Shown here piece after piece: positions 37,642-46,593 of a stretch of 64,000 nucleotides of DNA. The notes under the pieces were generated by a model that was not told the origin of the DNA, made no database searches, and was given only the letters and a program-made list of their open reading frames with translations. This DNA is from an uncultured Rhodocyclaceae bacterium (GTDB lineage Bacteria > Pseudomonadota > Gammaproteobacteria > Burkholderiales > Rhodocyclaceae): the NCBI GenBank assembly GCA_907163075.1, contig CAJQTY010000002.1:186001-250000 (forward strand), written 5' to 3'. Within the stretch, counting starts at the first letter, position 1; the number at the start of each line of letters is the position of its first letter. The position numbers and the translations under genes are program-made.

Positions 37642-40264
37642 CACGCCGGGCCAGGATCGAATCGGACGGGGCGGCGTTCAGACCAGTCCTGAATAGCGAG
37701 TAAAATTTGCGATCCTCCTTGAGCATGTGTTTGACCACGACATCCTGCGCCAGGAAAGTCACCACTTCACCGAGCGTCAATTCCCCGGCATGGGCCCTGC
37801 CACGCAGGAGCAGCGCCTGCTCGACCAACATCCGGTGCCAGATCGCGTGCTCTTCGCGGCCACTGTAGTGGTAGCGGGCGAGGACCACTTCTTCGTTGGC
37901 GAAATGCCTGGCCACCGAATCGATCAGTTCGTCAAGCGCCCGCGGCAACGCGCCGGGACTCTCCTCGTCGGACATGGCGGCTTGAATCAGCGCATTGGCG
38001 CGAACAAAAAGCTCCTGGTGTTCGCGGTCGATCGACGCCTCGCCGCACTTGTACGACCTGTGCCAGACCAGACGGACAAACGACAGATCGCGCGCCCCGG
38101 ATTCGTTCTTCACGCGGCTCCCGGCGAAGGTGCTGAAAAGACGCACGCGGTTGCGGCCGAGCTCCTTGGCGGTGTACATCGCGTCGTCGGCTTTTTTCGA
38201 CAGGCGCTTTTCGGTATGACCGTGGTCGGGATAAATGGCAATGCCTATGCAGCAGGCGATGCTTACCCGATAACCGCCGCTCAGCTCGAAAGGCTCGTTG
38301 AGCGCCAGGCGAATCTTTTCGGCCACGCCGAGCGCATCTTCGTCCGCGCGGATGACCGGCAGGATCACGACGAACTCGTCGCCACCGATGCGCGCCAGCG
38401 TATCCGACTCGCGCAGGCATTCCTGCATGCGCCGGGCGACGGCGGTCAGCAATAGATCGCCGACGGCGTGGCCGTGCTGGTCATTGACCGGCTTGAACTT
38501 GTCGAGGTCGATCAGCATCAGTGCCAGTCGCGACCCCTCACGCCGGGCCTGAGCGATCGCCACCTGCATGCGATCGTGGAAAAGACGCCGATTGGGAAGC
38601 TGGGTGAGCTGATCGTAGTGCGCCATGCGCGTGATCCTGGCCGCCGCCCGCGTCCGTTCGGTGATGTCGGTGGCGACGCCGAGATAACCGTCGATCTCTC
38701 CGGCGGCGTTGCGCAGTGAAGTGGTCGACAGAATCACGCTCAGACGGGTGCCGTTCTTGCGGATATACGTCCATTCGTGCGCATCCGGCATGGCGCTTGT
38801 TTTGGTTCTGGCGATCAGCGCATCGAATCCGCCGTTGTCGACAATGCCCTGCTCCGTTGACAGCGCCTCGGCCTCCGCGCGTATCTCCGCAGGATCGTGA
38901 AACAACATCGGAGTCTGCTTGCCTATTATTTCTTCAGCCGAGTAGCCGAGCATGTTTTCCGCCCCCGGACTGAACAGCGTGATCAAGCCGTTGACGTCGG
39001 TGGCGATGATCGACTGCGGGATACAGGCCAGAATCGAAGCACTGATCCGTTCGCTTTCACCCAGCGCCTGTTCGCTGCGCAGGTGCGCCCGCATCGCCTC
39101 GTCGAGCGAGTCGAGCGCATGGTGCACCCTGGCGAACTCGTCGCCACCCGCGTCGGCCCGGGTGAGCGGATAGCCGCCGGAATATACGCGCAATTTGTCG
39201 ATGCGCTCCAGTATCCCGTTCAACGGCCGGGTGAGGCGCCGTACGAGCAGGATGGCGACTAGGGCCGCGAGAATCAGGATCGCGGCGATGCTGGCCAGCG
39301 ACATCAGTTCCTGCCGTTTGGCCTGATCAAGGCGCATCCTGGCGTAGGCGTCCGCTGCGCGGCTGATGCCGTCCGCCAGTTTGGCGCTGGCGTCCAGCGC
39401 CGACTGATACTGAATCAGCTCGACCGGCGTGCGCCGATCGCTGCCCGCAGCGCGGATGATCTCGTCCTCAATCGGCCAAAGCTCCGTAACGACACTGATG
39501 CGTATCTTTCCGATCGCCGCCACGGCATCCGGATCCGCAAGACTCCCGGTGCCCGCTTCGAGTTGAGACCAGAGTTGCAGCGCGCGGCCGCGCAACTGGT
39601 TTGCGGTGCCGATCACTGCACGGCTTGGCGTCCGCCCGGCCGACAGCTCGGCGGCGAGTAGCGTCGCCTCGGCAGCAAGCACGTTGTCAAACTGCATCGC
39701 CAGGACGCGCAGGTTACCCAGGCGATGGAAGCTGGCGTCGGCTTGACCCGTAACATCCGAGACGTCGATCAGCAAGGCCGCCAGGCTGGCGGTCAGATCG
39801 CCGGCGGCACTCAGCCATTGCGCCGGCAGCGCCGGATCGCGCGCGGCGCGGCCAAGGGAAAAATCTCGATCGAGCGCCGTCCGTAGCGCTTGAACCCTCG
39901 CCCAGGCCGCCCCCAAGGTCTCGCCCTGGGCGACGAAAGCGTCCGGCAGACCCTTTATCACCTCGCCAATCCGGGCGTCGGAAACTCTTCGCCGTTCGTC
40001 GACAAAATGACGATTCGCCGAGTTGGCCGGATCGGGGGCGCCAAGCAGCACACTGCCGCGGTCGCGCTCGCCGGCAAAACCCCTTATCGCCTGCAGGCAA
40101 CGGCCGGCGAGACGATTCCGCTCGGCGAGTTCGGTCGCATTGCGCAGGCTGGCCCGGCTTTGATGCAGAGCGCTGGCGGCAAAAACCAGGGCAACGACAA
40201 GCAGCAAGCCCACCAGCAACATAATAAGCGTGCGCAGCGACACGAATGAAACGGGTCTATTCAT
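37634..40264 (-). CDS. Diguanylate cyclase with sensor, PAS and hemerythrin domains
   Basis: The 876-aa membrane protein has a first helix (residues about 12-34), a periplasmic helical sensor region of about 290 residues, a second helix (MSLASIAAILILAALVAILL) and a HAMP-like linker. A PAS domain follows around 405-530 and a GGDEF domain with IGGDEF near residue 626. RxxD five residues before it is the inhibitory c-di-GMP site. The last 130 residues are a hemerythrin: REHQELF, HFANEE, HAIWH and KHMLKED supply His and carboxylate iron ligands. It likely makes c-di-GMP in response to oxygen, NO or redox state (inference). Confidence 0.88.
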   Translation of the reverse strand: MNRPVSFVSLRTLIMLLVGLLLVVALVFAASALHQSRASLRNATELAERNRLAGRCLQAIRGFAGERDRGSVLLGAPDPANSANRHFVDERRRVSDARIGEVIKGLPDAFVAQGETLGAAWARVQALRTALDRDFSLGRAARDPALPAQWLSAAGDLTASLAALLIDVSDVTGQADASFHRLGNLRVLAMQFDNVLAAEATLLAAELSAGRTPSRAVIGTANQLRGRALQLWSQLEAGTGSLADPDAVAAIGKIRISVVTELWPIEDEIIRAAGSDRRTPVELIQYQSALDASAKLADGISRAADAYARMRLDQAKRQELMSLASIAAILILAALVAILLVRRLTRPLNGILERIDKLRVYSGGYPLTRADAGGDEFARVHHALDSLDEAMRAHLRSEQALGESERISASILACIPQSIIATDVNGLITLFSPGAENMLGYSAEEIIGKQTPMLFHDPAEIRAEAEALSTEQGIVDNGGFDALIARTKTSAMPDAHEWTYIRKNGTRLSVILSTTSLRNAAGEIDGYLGVATDITERTRAAARITRMAHYDQLTQLPNRRLFHDRMQVAIAQARREGSRLALMLIDLDKFKPVNDQHGHAVGDLLLTAVARRMQECLRESDTLARIGGDEFVVILPVIRADEDALGVAEKIRLALNEPFELSGGYRVSIACCIGIAIYPDHGHTEKRLSKKADDAMYTAKELGRNRVRLFSTFAGSRVKNESGARDLSFVRLVWHRSYKCGEASIDREHQELFVRANALIQAAMSDEESPGALPRALDELIDSVARHFANEEVVLARYHYSGREEHAIWHRMLVEQALLLRGRAHAGELTLGEVVTFLAQDVVVKHMLKEDRKFYSLFRTGLNAAPSDSILARRDD

Positions 40265-40433
40265 TAAAAGCGATCAAAGAAACCTTGAACCTGATTTGAT
40301 TATCCTTATGCCTCGGCCCTGAGTCAAAGTTACACGGGAACGAAGTCTTTTTGAACCGGAACGGGATAGGCGACGCCGTGTTAACTTACAGTACACCGGG
40401 TTGGCACTTTTCCATTCCGGAGATATCTTACCC

Positions 40434-42128
40434 ATGCCCGAAAGCACCGGCGGCAATCATTGCGGCGACGAGCACTTCAATCCCGTCCTGCGCGGCGACG
40501 ATGGCGCACTCAAGCGCGCCCTGTACAAATCCATGGGGCACAGCGACGCGCAGCTACGCAAGCCGCAGATCGCCGTCGTCAACACCTATACTAACGCCAC
40601 GCCCGGCCACTATAACCTGAATGCCGTGGCGGAACAGGTAATCCAGGGCATCGCGGCGGCCGGCGGCAACGCCATGACTTTCGGCACCATCGCGCCGTGC
40701 GACGGCATTGCCGAAGGCCACCTGGGCATGCGCTACGCGCTGGCGGCGCGCGACGTGATCACTGCCTCGATCGAAGTCATGGTCCGCGCACACGGCTTCG
40801 ACGGCATGGTCCTGCTCGGCTCCTGCGACAAGATCGTGCCGGCGCAGTTGATGGCGGCGGCGCGCCTGGACATTCCGGCGATCTTCGTCAACGGCGGCCC
40901 GATGGTCCCGGCCGAATACCAGGGCAGGCACTGGGACGGCAACATCGTGGTCGAGGCCATCGGCTGGAAGAAGCGCGGGCAGATCGACGCCGCCGAATTC
41001 AGGCGCATCGAGGACATCGCCGAGCCCGGACCCGGCTCCTGCGCCATGTACGGCACGGCCAACACCATGTGCGCGCTGGCCGAAGTGCTTGGCATGAGCC
41101 TGCCCGGCTCGGCGATGGTTCCGGCCATCTCGCCGCAGCGTTTGCAGGTCGCCGCGGCCAGCGGCCGGCAGATCGTCGAACTGGTCCGGCAAGGCCTCAG
41201 CGCCCGCCGCATCATGAGCCGCGAGGCCTTCCACAACGCCATCTGCCTGCTGCTGGCGACCGGCGGTTCGACCAATGCCGTGATGCATCTGCAGGCCATT
41301 CACCAGGAAGCCGGGCTGGGCCGCCTGCCGCTCGCCGAATTCGACCGGCTGAGCCGCGAGATTCCCCTGCTGGCGGCACTCTATCCGGCCTCCGAATACG
41401 ACATGATCGACTTCTTCGAGGCCGGCGGAATCGGCGCGGTGGAGAAGGCGCTGGCGCCGCGGCTGCACGGCGAGGCCCTGACCGTGAGCGGGCAAAGCAA
41501 GGCCGCGCTATGGCGGGACACACCCGTCAGCTGCCGGCCCGAAGTCATCCGCGAACTGCGCGACCCGATCAGCGTGGAGGCCGGACTGGCGGTTCTGCAC
41601 GGCAACCTGGCACCGCTCGGCTGCATCGTCAAGCCGGCCGCGGTGCCGGCGCACATGGACCATTTCTTTGGCTCGGCGCAGGTCTTCGATTCCGAGGAGC
41701 AGGCCGTGGCGACGATTCTGGCCGGAAACGTCGCCCCCGGATCAGTGCTGGTATTGCGCTACGAAGGCCCGAAGGGCGGGCCGGGCATGCCGGAAATGTT
41801 CCGGCCAATGAAGGTGCTGGAGGGCATGGGTTTGTCGCAGGCCTGCGCGGTGATCACCGACGGGCGATTTTCCGGATCAAACCGCGGCCTGTTCGTCGGC
41901 CACATATCGCCCGAAGCCTATGAAGGCGGCCTGATTGCGCTGATCAACGATGGCGACGAAATCCTGCTCGACATCGCCCGGCGCAAGATCGAACTGGTCG
42001 TCGACGACGCTGTCCTGACGGCCCGCCGAGCCGCCTGGAAGCCGGTCGAGAAGGAGTTTCCGCGCGGCTTCCTGAACCTCTACCGCGACCGGGCGGCCTC
42101 CGCGGCGGACGGAGCGATGCTGGTGTGA
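40434..42128 (+). CDS. IlvD/Edd family dehydratase (dihydroxy-acid dehydratase-like)
   Basis: The 564-aa protein removes water from a hydroxy acid with an Fe-S cluster. Candidate cluster ligands are the Cys residues in IAPCDGIAEGH, LLGSCDKIVPAQ and GSCAMYGTANTMC. The C-terminal TDGRFSGSNRGLFVGHISPE is the family phosphate/Mg block. Length and motifs fit IlvD, which makes 2-oxo acids in Ile/Val synthesis, but sugar-acid dehydratases of the same family are similar, so I leave the symbol empty. The ATG follows GGAG; a TTG at 40401 is unlikely. It is divergent from the GGDEF gene. Confidence 0.8.
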   Translation: MPESTGGNHCGDEHFNPVLRGDDGALKRALYKSMGHSDAQLRKPQIAVVNTYTNATPGHYNLNAVAEQVIQGIAAAGGNAMTFGTIAPCDGIAEGHLGMRYALAARDVITASIEVMVRAHGFDGMVLLGSCDKIVPAQLMAAARLDIPAIFVNGGPMVPAEYQGRHWDGNIVVEAIGWKKRGQIDAAEFRRIEDIAEPGPGSCAMYGTANTMCALAEVLGMSLPGSAMVPAISPQRLQVAAASGRQIVELVRQGLSARRIMSREAFHNAICLLLATGGSTNAVMHLQAIHQEAGLGRLPLAEFDRLSREIPLLAALYPASEYDMIDFFEAGGIGAVEKALAPRLHGEALTVSGQSKAALWRDTPVSCRPEVIRELRDPISVEAGLAVLHGNLAPLGCIVKPAAVPAHMDHFFGSAQVFDSEEQAVATILAGNVAPGSVLVLRYEGPKGGPGMPEMFRPMKVLEGMGLSQACAVITDGRFSGSNRGLFVGHISPEAYEGGLIALINDGDEILLDIARRKIELVVDDAVLTARRAAWKPVEKEFPRGFLNLYRDRAASAADGAMLV

Positions 42129-42501
42129 GCCCGGAAGGTTTTTTTGGAACCGCGTCTTGTACGCAGAACACGGAAAAATGCACGGGGAAAACGGACAGTC
42201 AAAGGGAACTTCGGCTATTTGCGTTCCGAGGTTGGATATCCCCAATTTCAACCGAGTATTCTGAGCGTCAATAAATTCGAGCATGCTTGGAATTCAGGGG
42301 CTGGTTAGAGCCTGTAGCTGACGATGGCTAACGTAGAGTTGAGCGGGCTGCGCGGCTGTTTGCGCAGCTCCGCTCGAACGCCGGGTTGGACGAAGCCGCT
42401 ACGCGGAGAAGACCCAGGCGACATTCGCACGATTTATTGTTTGATTTCACGCCCTCGTTCATGAGGGGTGATTTTGCACAACTTCGTGAGGATAGACCAG
42501 C
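42129..42501. other. Left border of the recombination island
   Basis: It has no gene. It holds the TTCGGCTATTTGC motif (about 42213-42230), whose inverted counterpart lies at about 48218-48237, the attC-like site at 42326-42391, and the leader of the tyrosine recombinase. Confidence 0.55.
42326..42391 (+). repeat. attC-like site on the left of the IS91-type unit
   Basis: Read on the plus strand it begins GGCTAAC and ends GTTGGAC, close to the R'' and R' boxes of integron attC sites. The inner arms GTTGAGCGG and CCGCTCgAAC pair with one extra G in the right arm, the mark that sets attC strand choice; a CTGCGC/GCGCAG stem lies inside. The orientation is opposite to that of the attC at 44759. 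The second base of the left box does not fit RYYYAAC, so it is a candidate only. Confidence 0.45.
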
Positions 42502-43409
42502 ATGACGAACACGTTGGCCGGGCACTTCGACCGGCAATACCAAACCCATCTCAAGCACCTCAAGCTCAAGGGGCTGCAACCCAAGACCATCGAGGCCTAC
42601 GCCCGCGCCATCCGGCGCCTGGGCGAGTATTTTAACCGGCAGATCGATGATCTCACGGAGGCGCAGCTCACCGAGTATTTCAGCGACCTGATCGGGACGC
42701 ACTCGTGGAGCGCGGTCAAACTCGACCTCTACGGCCTGAAGTTCTATACCACCCACGTTCTGAAGAAACCCTGGGTGATGCCGAATCTGATCAAGCCGCC
42801 CAAGGCCCAGCGGCTACCGGACATCGTTACCGTCGACGAAGTGCAGCGCCTGTTTTCGGCGACGCGCACCCTGAGCTACCGGGTGTTCTATTTCACCCTC
42901 TACAGCCTGGGACTCCGCTTGGGCGAAGGGCTGGCGTTGAAGATTGGCGACATTGATGCCGAACGCAGGCGAGTGCACATCCGGGACGCCAAGGGCAACC
43001 GGGATCGTTTTGTACCCTTGCCGGAAGCGACGCTCGATGCCCTGCGGCGCTTCTGGTCGCTGCACCGCCATCCCGAACTGCTGTTCCCCAACCGCCACGG
43101 CGGCCTGAAGGCCGCGCATCGCGCCCGTTCGCCGCTCGATCGCGGCGGCGTGCAGACCACGCTGCACAAGGTGGTCGAAGCCTGCGGCCTAAAAAAAAGA
43201 TCACGCCTCACTCGCTGCGCCACAGCTACGCCACCCACCTGATCGAAGCCGGCGTCGACCTGATCGAGGTGCAGAAGATTCTCGGCCATCACTCCATTCT
43301 CACCACCGTCCGCTACACCCACCTGACCGACCAGACGAAACATCACGCCATCGACCGCATCAACGGCCTGATGGAGGGCTTCGCCATCGACTGGGGAACG
43401 GTCAAATGA
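42502..43409 (+). CDS. Tyrosine recombinase of the IS91 unit, needs -1 frameshift
   Basis: The first frame (42502-43242) encodes an N-terminal core-binding domain ([20 protein letters not shown]) and the start of the catalytic domain with Arg in [14 protein letters not shown]. It then ends with unrelated residues. A -1 shift on the A8 run at 43191-43198 restores [36 protein letters not shown] and a stop at 43407 that overlaps the transposase ATG. HxxR, HxxH-type His and the Tyr nucleophile all lie in the second frame. The full product is 302 aa. Sequencing error or decay is the alternative. Confidence 0.75.
43189..43199 (+). promoter_or_regulatory. Candidate -1 slippery site (CTA AAA AAA)
   Basis: In the zero frame the codons are CTA AAA AAA AGA, giving the heptamer A AAA AAA, which allows tandem slippage by one base back. 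Eight consecutive A also permit transcript slippage. The restored frame is open to the transposase ATG, which argues that the shift is used rather than a random mutation. Confidence 0.55.
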
Positions 43410-44518
43410 TCCGGCTGGCCAACGTGATCGACACCTTCGAGGCGGATTTCCTGACGCAGTACCGGAACCGACTCCGGCCGGAGCACCTCCGGGCGCTGGC
43501 GGCGATGAAGCGCTGCCGTACGCAATCGAGCCTGAAGCTCCAGGCTCGTTGCAGCGAATGTACGCATCAGAAACTGATGCCGCACTCCTGCGGCCATCGC
43601 CACTGTCCGCACTGCCAGCACCATGAGAGTCAGCAATGGCTGGAACGCCAAGTGAAGAAACAGGTGCCCGCCGAATACTTCCTGCTGACGTTCACGCTGC
43701 CGGCTGAATTCAGGGCGCTGGCCTTTGCGCATCAACGCGAGGTCTATGAGGTGCTGATGCGCTGTTGCTGGGAGACGGTACGCACCTTCAGCCGCAACGA
43801 CCGGCAACTGGCGGGCATGCCCGGCGCCATCGCCGTGTTACACACCCACACCCGGCGTCTGGACTATCACCCGCACGTCCATCTCGTGATGCCGGCCGCG
43901 GCGGTCGATGGCGAGCGCCGGCAATGGCGCACCAAACAGCGCAGCCAGGGCAAGAACGTTTATCTGTTCAGCCACAAGGCCCTGGCTAAGGTCTTCCGGG
44001 CGAAGCTGCTGACCGGACTCAAGGCGGCCGGACTGACACTGCCGGGCCGCTACCCGGAGCAGTGGGTCGTCGACTGCAAAGCGGTCGGCCGCGGCGACTC
44101 CGCGCTCGTCTATCTCGGGCGTTATCTCTATCGCGGGGTGATCCGCGAACAGGACATCCTGTCCTGCGCGAACGGCGAAGTCAGCTTCCGCTACCGGAAC
44201 GCCAAGACCGGGCGGATGGAGCTGCGCACCGTGTCCGGCGCCGATTTCCTTTGGCTCGTCCTGCAGCATGTCTTGCCCAAGGGCTTTCGGCGGGCGCGCA
44301 ACTTCGGGTTTCTGCATCCGAACTGCAAGCGTCTGATCGCCTTGCTGCAGGTGCTGCTGAAGTTCGATCCCGGTCGGTCGATGGCCTGCTGGGTGAAGGA
44401 ACGGGCGCCGATTCTGTGCGCGTGCTGCGGAGCAGCGATGGTGATCGTGAAGACGCGGATTCGGTCGGTGTTCCCGGTAGGCGTTTCAGCCCCCATTGCC
44501 CCAGCGAGGGCACAGTGA
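43406..44518 (+). CDS. IS91-family transposase (HUH, single-strand)
   Basis: The 370-aa protein has an N-terminal zinc-binding module ([20 protein letters not shown]). The HUH motif is in [11 protein letters not shown]. The tyrosine helix [11 protein letters not shown] supplies the Y residues for the 5' covalent link in rolling-circle transposition. [16 protein letters not shown] is the conserved block near the C-terminus. It looks complete. It is coupled to the tyrosine recombinase by ATGA. Confidence 0.9.
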   Translation: MIRLANVIDTFEADFLTQYRNRLRPEHLRALAAMKRCRTQSSLKLQARCSECTHQKLMPHSCGHRHCPHCQHHESQQWLERQVKKQVPAEYFLLTFTLPAEFRALAFAHQREVYEVLMRCCWETVRTFSRNDRQLAGMPGAIAVLHTHTRRLDYHPHVHLVMPAAAVDGERRQWRTKQRSQGKNVYLFSHKALAKVFRAKLLTGLKAAGLTLPGRYPEQWVVDCKAVGRGDSALVYLGRYLYRGVIREQDILSCANGEVSFRYRNAKTGRMELRTVSGADFLWLVLQHVLPKGFRRARNFGFLHPNCKRLIALLQVLLKFDPGRSMACWVKERAPILCACCGAAMVIVKTRIRSVFPVGVSAPIAPARAQ

Positions 44519-44758
44519 TCAAGTAAGCGAATTCCTCTCGGCAAATCACCGGAAATCAGCATCTGCAAGCTGAGGGGGTGGCGTGTTCCGGATTCGCGGA
44601 AACAGCGCCGATTTCGGCCCGAATCGGGCTTCGGCAGTCGCCATGGCGACGTTGAGCGGGCGATCACACGCCCAACCTCCCGGTCAAACGTCAAACCGGG
44701 GGGCTTCCCAAATACATATTTGCTACAGGCTGGAGCAACGGCGCTCCGGATCGGGCTC

Positions 44759-44813
44759 GTCCAACAAACGGTTCAGATCGTGGCTGCGCACGATCTAACC
44801 TTAGTCGTTAGGC
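44759..44813 (-). repeat. attC recombination site of the gene cassette (55 bp)
   Basis: On the minus strand it starts GCCTAAC (R'') directly after the cassette stop codon and ends GTTGGAC (R'). The inner arms GGTTAGATCGTG and CACGATCTgAACC pair perfectly except for one extra G in the right arm, leaving a 6-nt loop. Length, boxes and the extrahelical base fit integron attC sites folded from the bottom strand. Confidence 0.85.
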
Positions 44814-44814
44814 A

Positions 44815-45300
44815 TCACTTCGCGGCGGGGCATGCATTGGCAGCGAAAACTACGGACCAAAGACCGACACATGAGGCCGCGATCGCGAGGCTGAATAGGA
44901 GCCACCATAGTCTTGTCGTTGTATCTGTGAGGATGCTGTTCTTTGTTGCCAGAAACTTCTCCCAACCGAGCCCTACTCCTCCAAGGGCATTCTCTAACGT
45001 CATCAAGTATTCACCGATTTGGCTGACGCGAATACTAGCAACTCTGGCCATCAGGCCAGCACACACTACAAACATAGGTGGGATTAGCCAACCAAAATAT
45101 AAAACTGGCTTTGGCAACTTGACGCACGTCCCGACCGCTTCCGAGACCGACATGCTATTCACAAGAAGCCAAGCAAACACCGTTGCAACGACAATAAGCG
45201 AGTATCGAAACAGCAGCTCAATGCGAGACAGCAGCCCAGTTACCTCAGCGCGGAGCTGCTTGTATTCCTCGGCGTGAAAAGTTTGCGAGTGAGCTTCCAT
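44815..45300 (-). CDS. Integron cassette ORF: unknown small membrane protein (161 aa)
   Basis: Translation starts at ATG 45300, 24 nt after the attI/cassette junction, and ends 1 nt before the attC, as usual for cassette genes. The sequence has an N-terminal charged region (HAEEYKQLRAEVTGLLSRIE). Three long hydrophobic stretches follow (YSLIVVATVFAWLLVNSM, PVLYFGWLIPPMFVVCAGLM, LWWLLFSLAIAASCVGLWSV), with a soluble loop between the second and third. No family was recognised. The frame is open upstream to 45396, but that part is attI. Confidence 0.7.
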   Translation of the reverse strand: MEAHSQTFHAEEYKQLRAEVTGLLSRIELLFRYSLIVVATVFAWLLVNSMSVSEAVGTCVKLPKPVLYFGWLIPPMFVVCAGLMARVASIRVSQIGEYLMTLENALGGVGLGWEKFLATKNSILTDTTTRLWWLLFSLAIAASCVGLWSVVFAANACPAAK

Positions 45301-45324
45301 ACAACCCCTGGTGGTGTCTGTGAT

Positions 45325-45382
45325 GCCTAACTTTGTTATAGGGCGCAAATTTGCTGCATAACTATGGAGCCTGCTCCCTAAC
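45325..45382 (-). repeat. attI1-like integron insertion site
   Basis: The minus strand reads GCCCTATAACAAAGTTAGGC at the junction, nearly the same as the class 1 attI end GCCCTAAAACAAAGTTAGGC. Further into attI it has GTTATGCAGCA and GTTAGGGAGCAG, which resemble the direct-repeat integrase sites of attI1. The crossover is G/TTAGGC at 45325-45331, the point where the cassette begins. Confidence 0.85.
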
Positions 45383-45436
45383 TCGGCGCCAGTCATTGCA
45401 TTGAACGCAGCTTGCAGCTTGGCTTTCCGGCTACTA

Positions 45437-45456
45437 TACTGTGGTTTTATACAGCA
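45437..45456 (+). promoter_or_regulatory. LexA-type operator in front of intI
   Basis: CTGTGGTTTTATACAG has the CTGT-N8-ACAG spacing of the proteobacterial SOS box and ends 6 nt before the intI start codon. In characterised integrons LexA represses intI until DNA damage. This one should be under the same control. Confidence 0.75.
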
Positions 45457-45460
45457 TTAA

Positions 45461-46468
45461 ATGGCCGTGAAAAGCAGCACGCTTCCTCTGCCCCCTCTTT
45501 TATCGGTGAAAGTGCTCGATCAACTGCGCGAGCGCATTCGCTATTTGCACTACAGCATACGCACCGAGGAGGCTTACGTCTATTGGGTACGGTCATTTAT
45601 CCGATTCCATGGACTTCAGCATCCGGCCACAATGGGTGGCGCTGAGGTCGAAGCCTTTCTCTCTTGGCTCGCCAGTACGCGGAGAGTGGCGGCATCAACG
45701 CACAAGCAAGCGCTTTCGGCCATAGTGTTCTTTTTCGGCAAAGTGCTCGCGATCGACTTGCCCTGGATGCAGGAAATTGGCCGACCACGCACCAAGACAC
45801 GTCTTCCCGTCGTCCTTTCGCCCGATGAGGTGGCGCGAGTCCTTTGTGCCCTGAAGGGAGAGCATCGCCTCTTTGCTCAGTTGCTCTACGGAACGGGGAT
45901 GCGGATCAGCGAGGGTTTGCAGCCTCGGGTCAAGGATCTGGACTTCGGACTCAATACGATCATTGTGCGTGAAGGCAAAGGCGGTAAAGATCGGGCGGTC
46001 ATGTTGCCGCAGCGTCTTTTACCGGGATTGCGGGAACAATTGGCTCGGGCATGGATGCTGTGGAGTGCCGACCAGCAGGCTGGACGCGGTGGTGTGGCGA
46101 TGCCCGATGCGCTTGAGCGCAAATATCCGCGTGCCGGTACTTCGTGGAACTGGTTCTGGGTATTTCCCCAGGATACGCATTCGGTAGATCCGCGCTCAGG
46201 GGTCGTGCGCCGGCATCATCTCTACGATCAGACGTTTCAACGCGATTTCAAGCGGGCCGTGTCAGTTGCCGGGATTGTCAAACCGGCAACACCGCACAGC
46301 CTGAGACACTCCTTCGCGACGACCTTGCTTCAGGCCGGGTACGACATACGTACCGTTCAGGAATTGCTTGGCCATGCCGACGTGGCAACAACCATGATTT
46401 ACACGCATGTGTTGAAGGTCGGCGGCCGAGGGGTTCATAGTCCTATGGACTCATTGCCTGAGATTTGA
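45461..46468 (+). CDS. intI: Integron integrase, IntI1-like
   Basis: The 335-aa protein matches my memory of IntI1 over its whole length: [29 protein letters not shown] (catalytic Arg), [14 protein letters not shown] and the integron-only insert around [29 protein letters not shown] (HxxR), LLGHADV and YTHVLKVGG with the Tyr nucleophile complete the active site. It differs at scattered residues and at both ends, so it is a relative of the class 1 enzyme, not a copy. It is transcribed away from attI and the cassette. Confidence 0.95.
   Translation: MAVKSSTLPLPPLLSVKVLDQLRERIRYLHYSIRTEEAYVYWVRSFIRFHGLQHPATMGGAEVEAFLSWLASTRRVAASTHKQALSAIVFFFGKVLAIDLPWMQEIGRPRTKTRLPVVLSPDEVARVLCALKGEHRLFAQLLYGTGMRISEGLQPRVKDLDFGLNTIIVREGKGGKDRAVMLPQRLLPGLREQLARAWMLWSADQQAGRGGVAMPDALERKYPRAGTSWNWFWVFPQDTHSVDPRSGVVRRHHLYDQTFQRDFKRAVSVAGIVKPATPHSLRHSFATTLLQAGYDIRTVQELLGHADVATTMIYTHVLKVGGRGVHSPMDSLPEI
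45554..45582 (-). promoter_or_regulatory. Pc-like cassette promoter inside intI
   Basis: At the codons that match residues 32-39 of IntI1, the minus strand has TAGACG, 17 nt, TATGCT. This is the exact place and spacing of the class 1 cassette promoter Pc and shares the TAAGCCT spacer start. Both boxes deviate from consensus, so a weak promoter toward attI and the cassette is expected. Confidence 0.6.
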
Positions 46469-46593
46469 CCCTCAATAACGCAGAGTCTTTCTGTTGGTCT
46501 GGCTGGGACCAACGGGTTTTGTGCGTTTGAAAGACCGCTTTGGGGGAAAATCACCACTGTCCGGTTATGGCCGTTATGAACAGCTATCCATAA

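Larger units (their letters stand above)
42392..44758 (+). mobile_element. IS91-family unit with linked tyrosine recombinase
   Basis: Two co-directional genes, a tyrosine recombinase and an HUH (IS91-type) transposase, overlap by ATGA, an organisation known in several IS91 relatives. I cannot place the exact ends (oriIS and terIS), so the limits given are the inner edges of the two attC-type sites that flank it. The sequence after the transposase (44519-44758) has no gene. It has short hairpins suitable for the terminus of a rolling-circle element. Confidence 0.65.
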
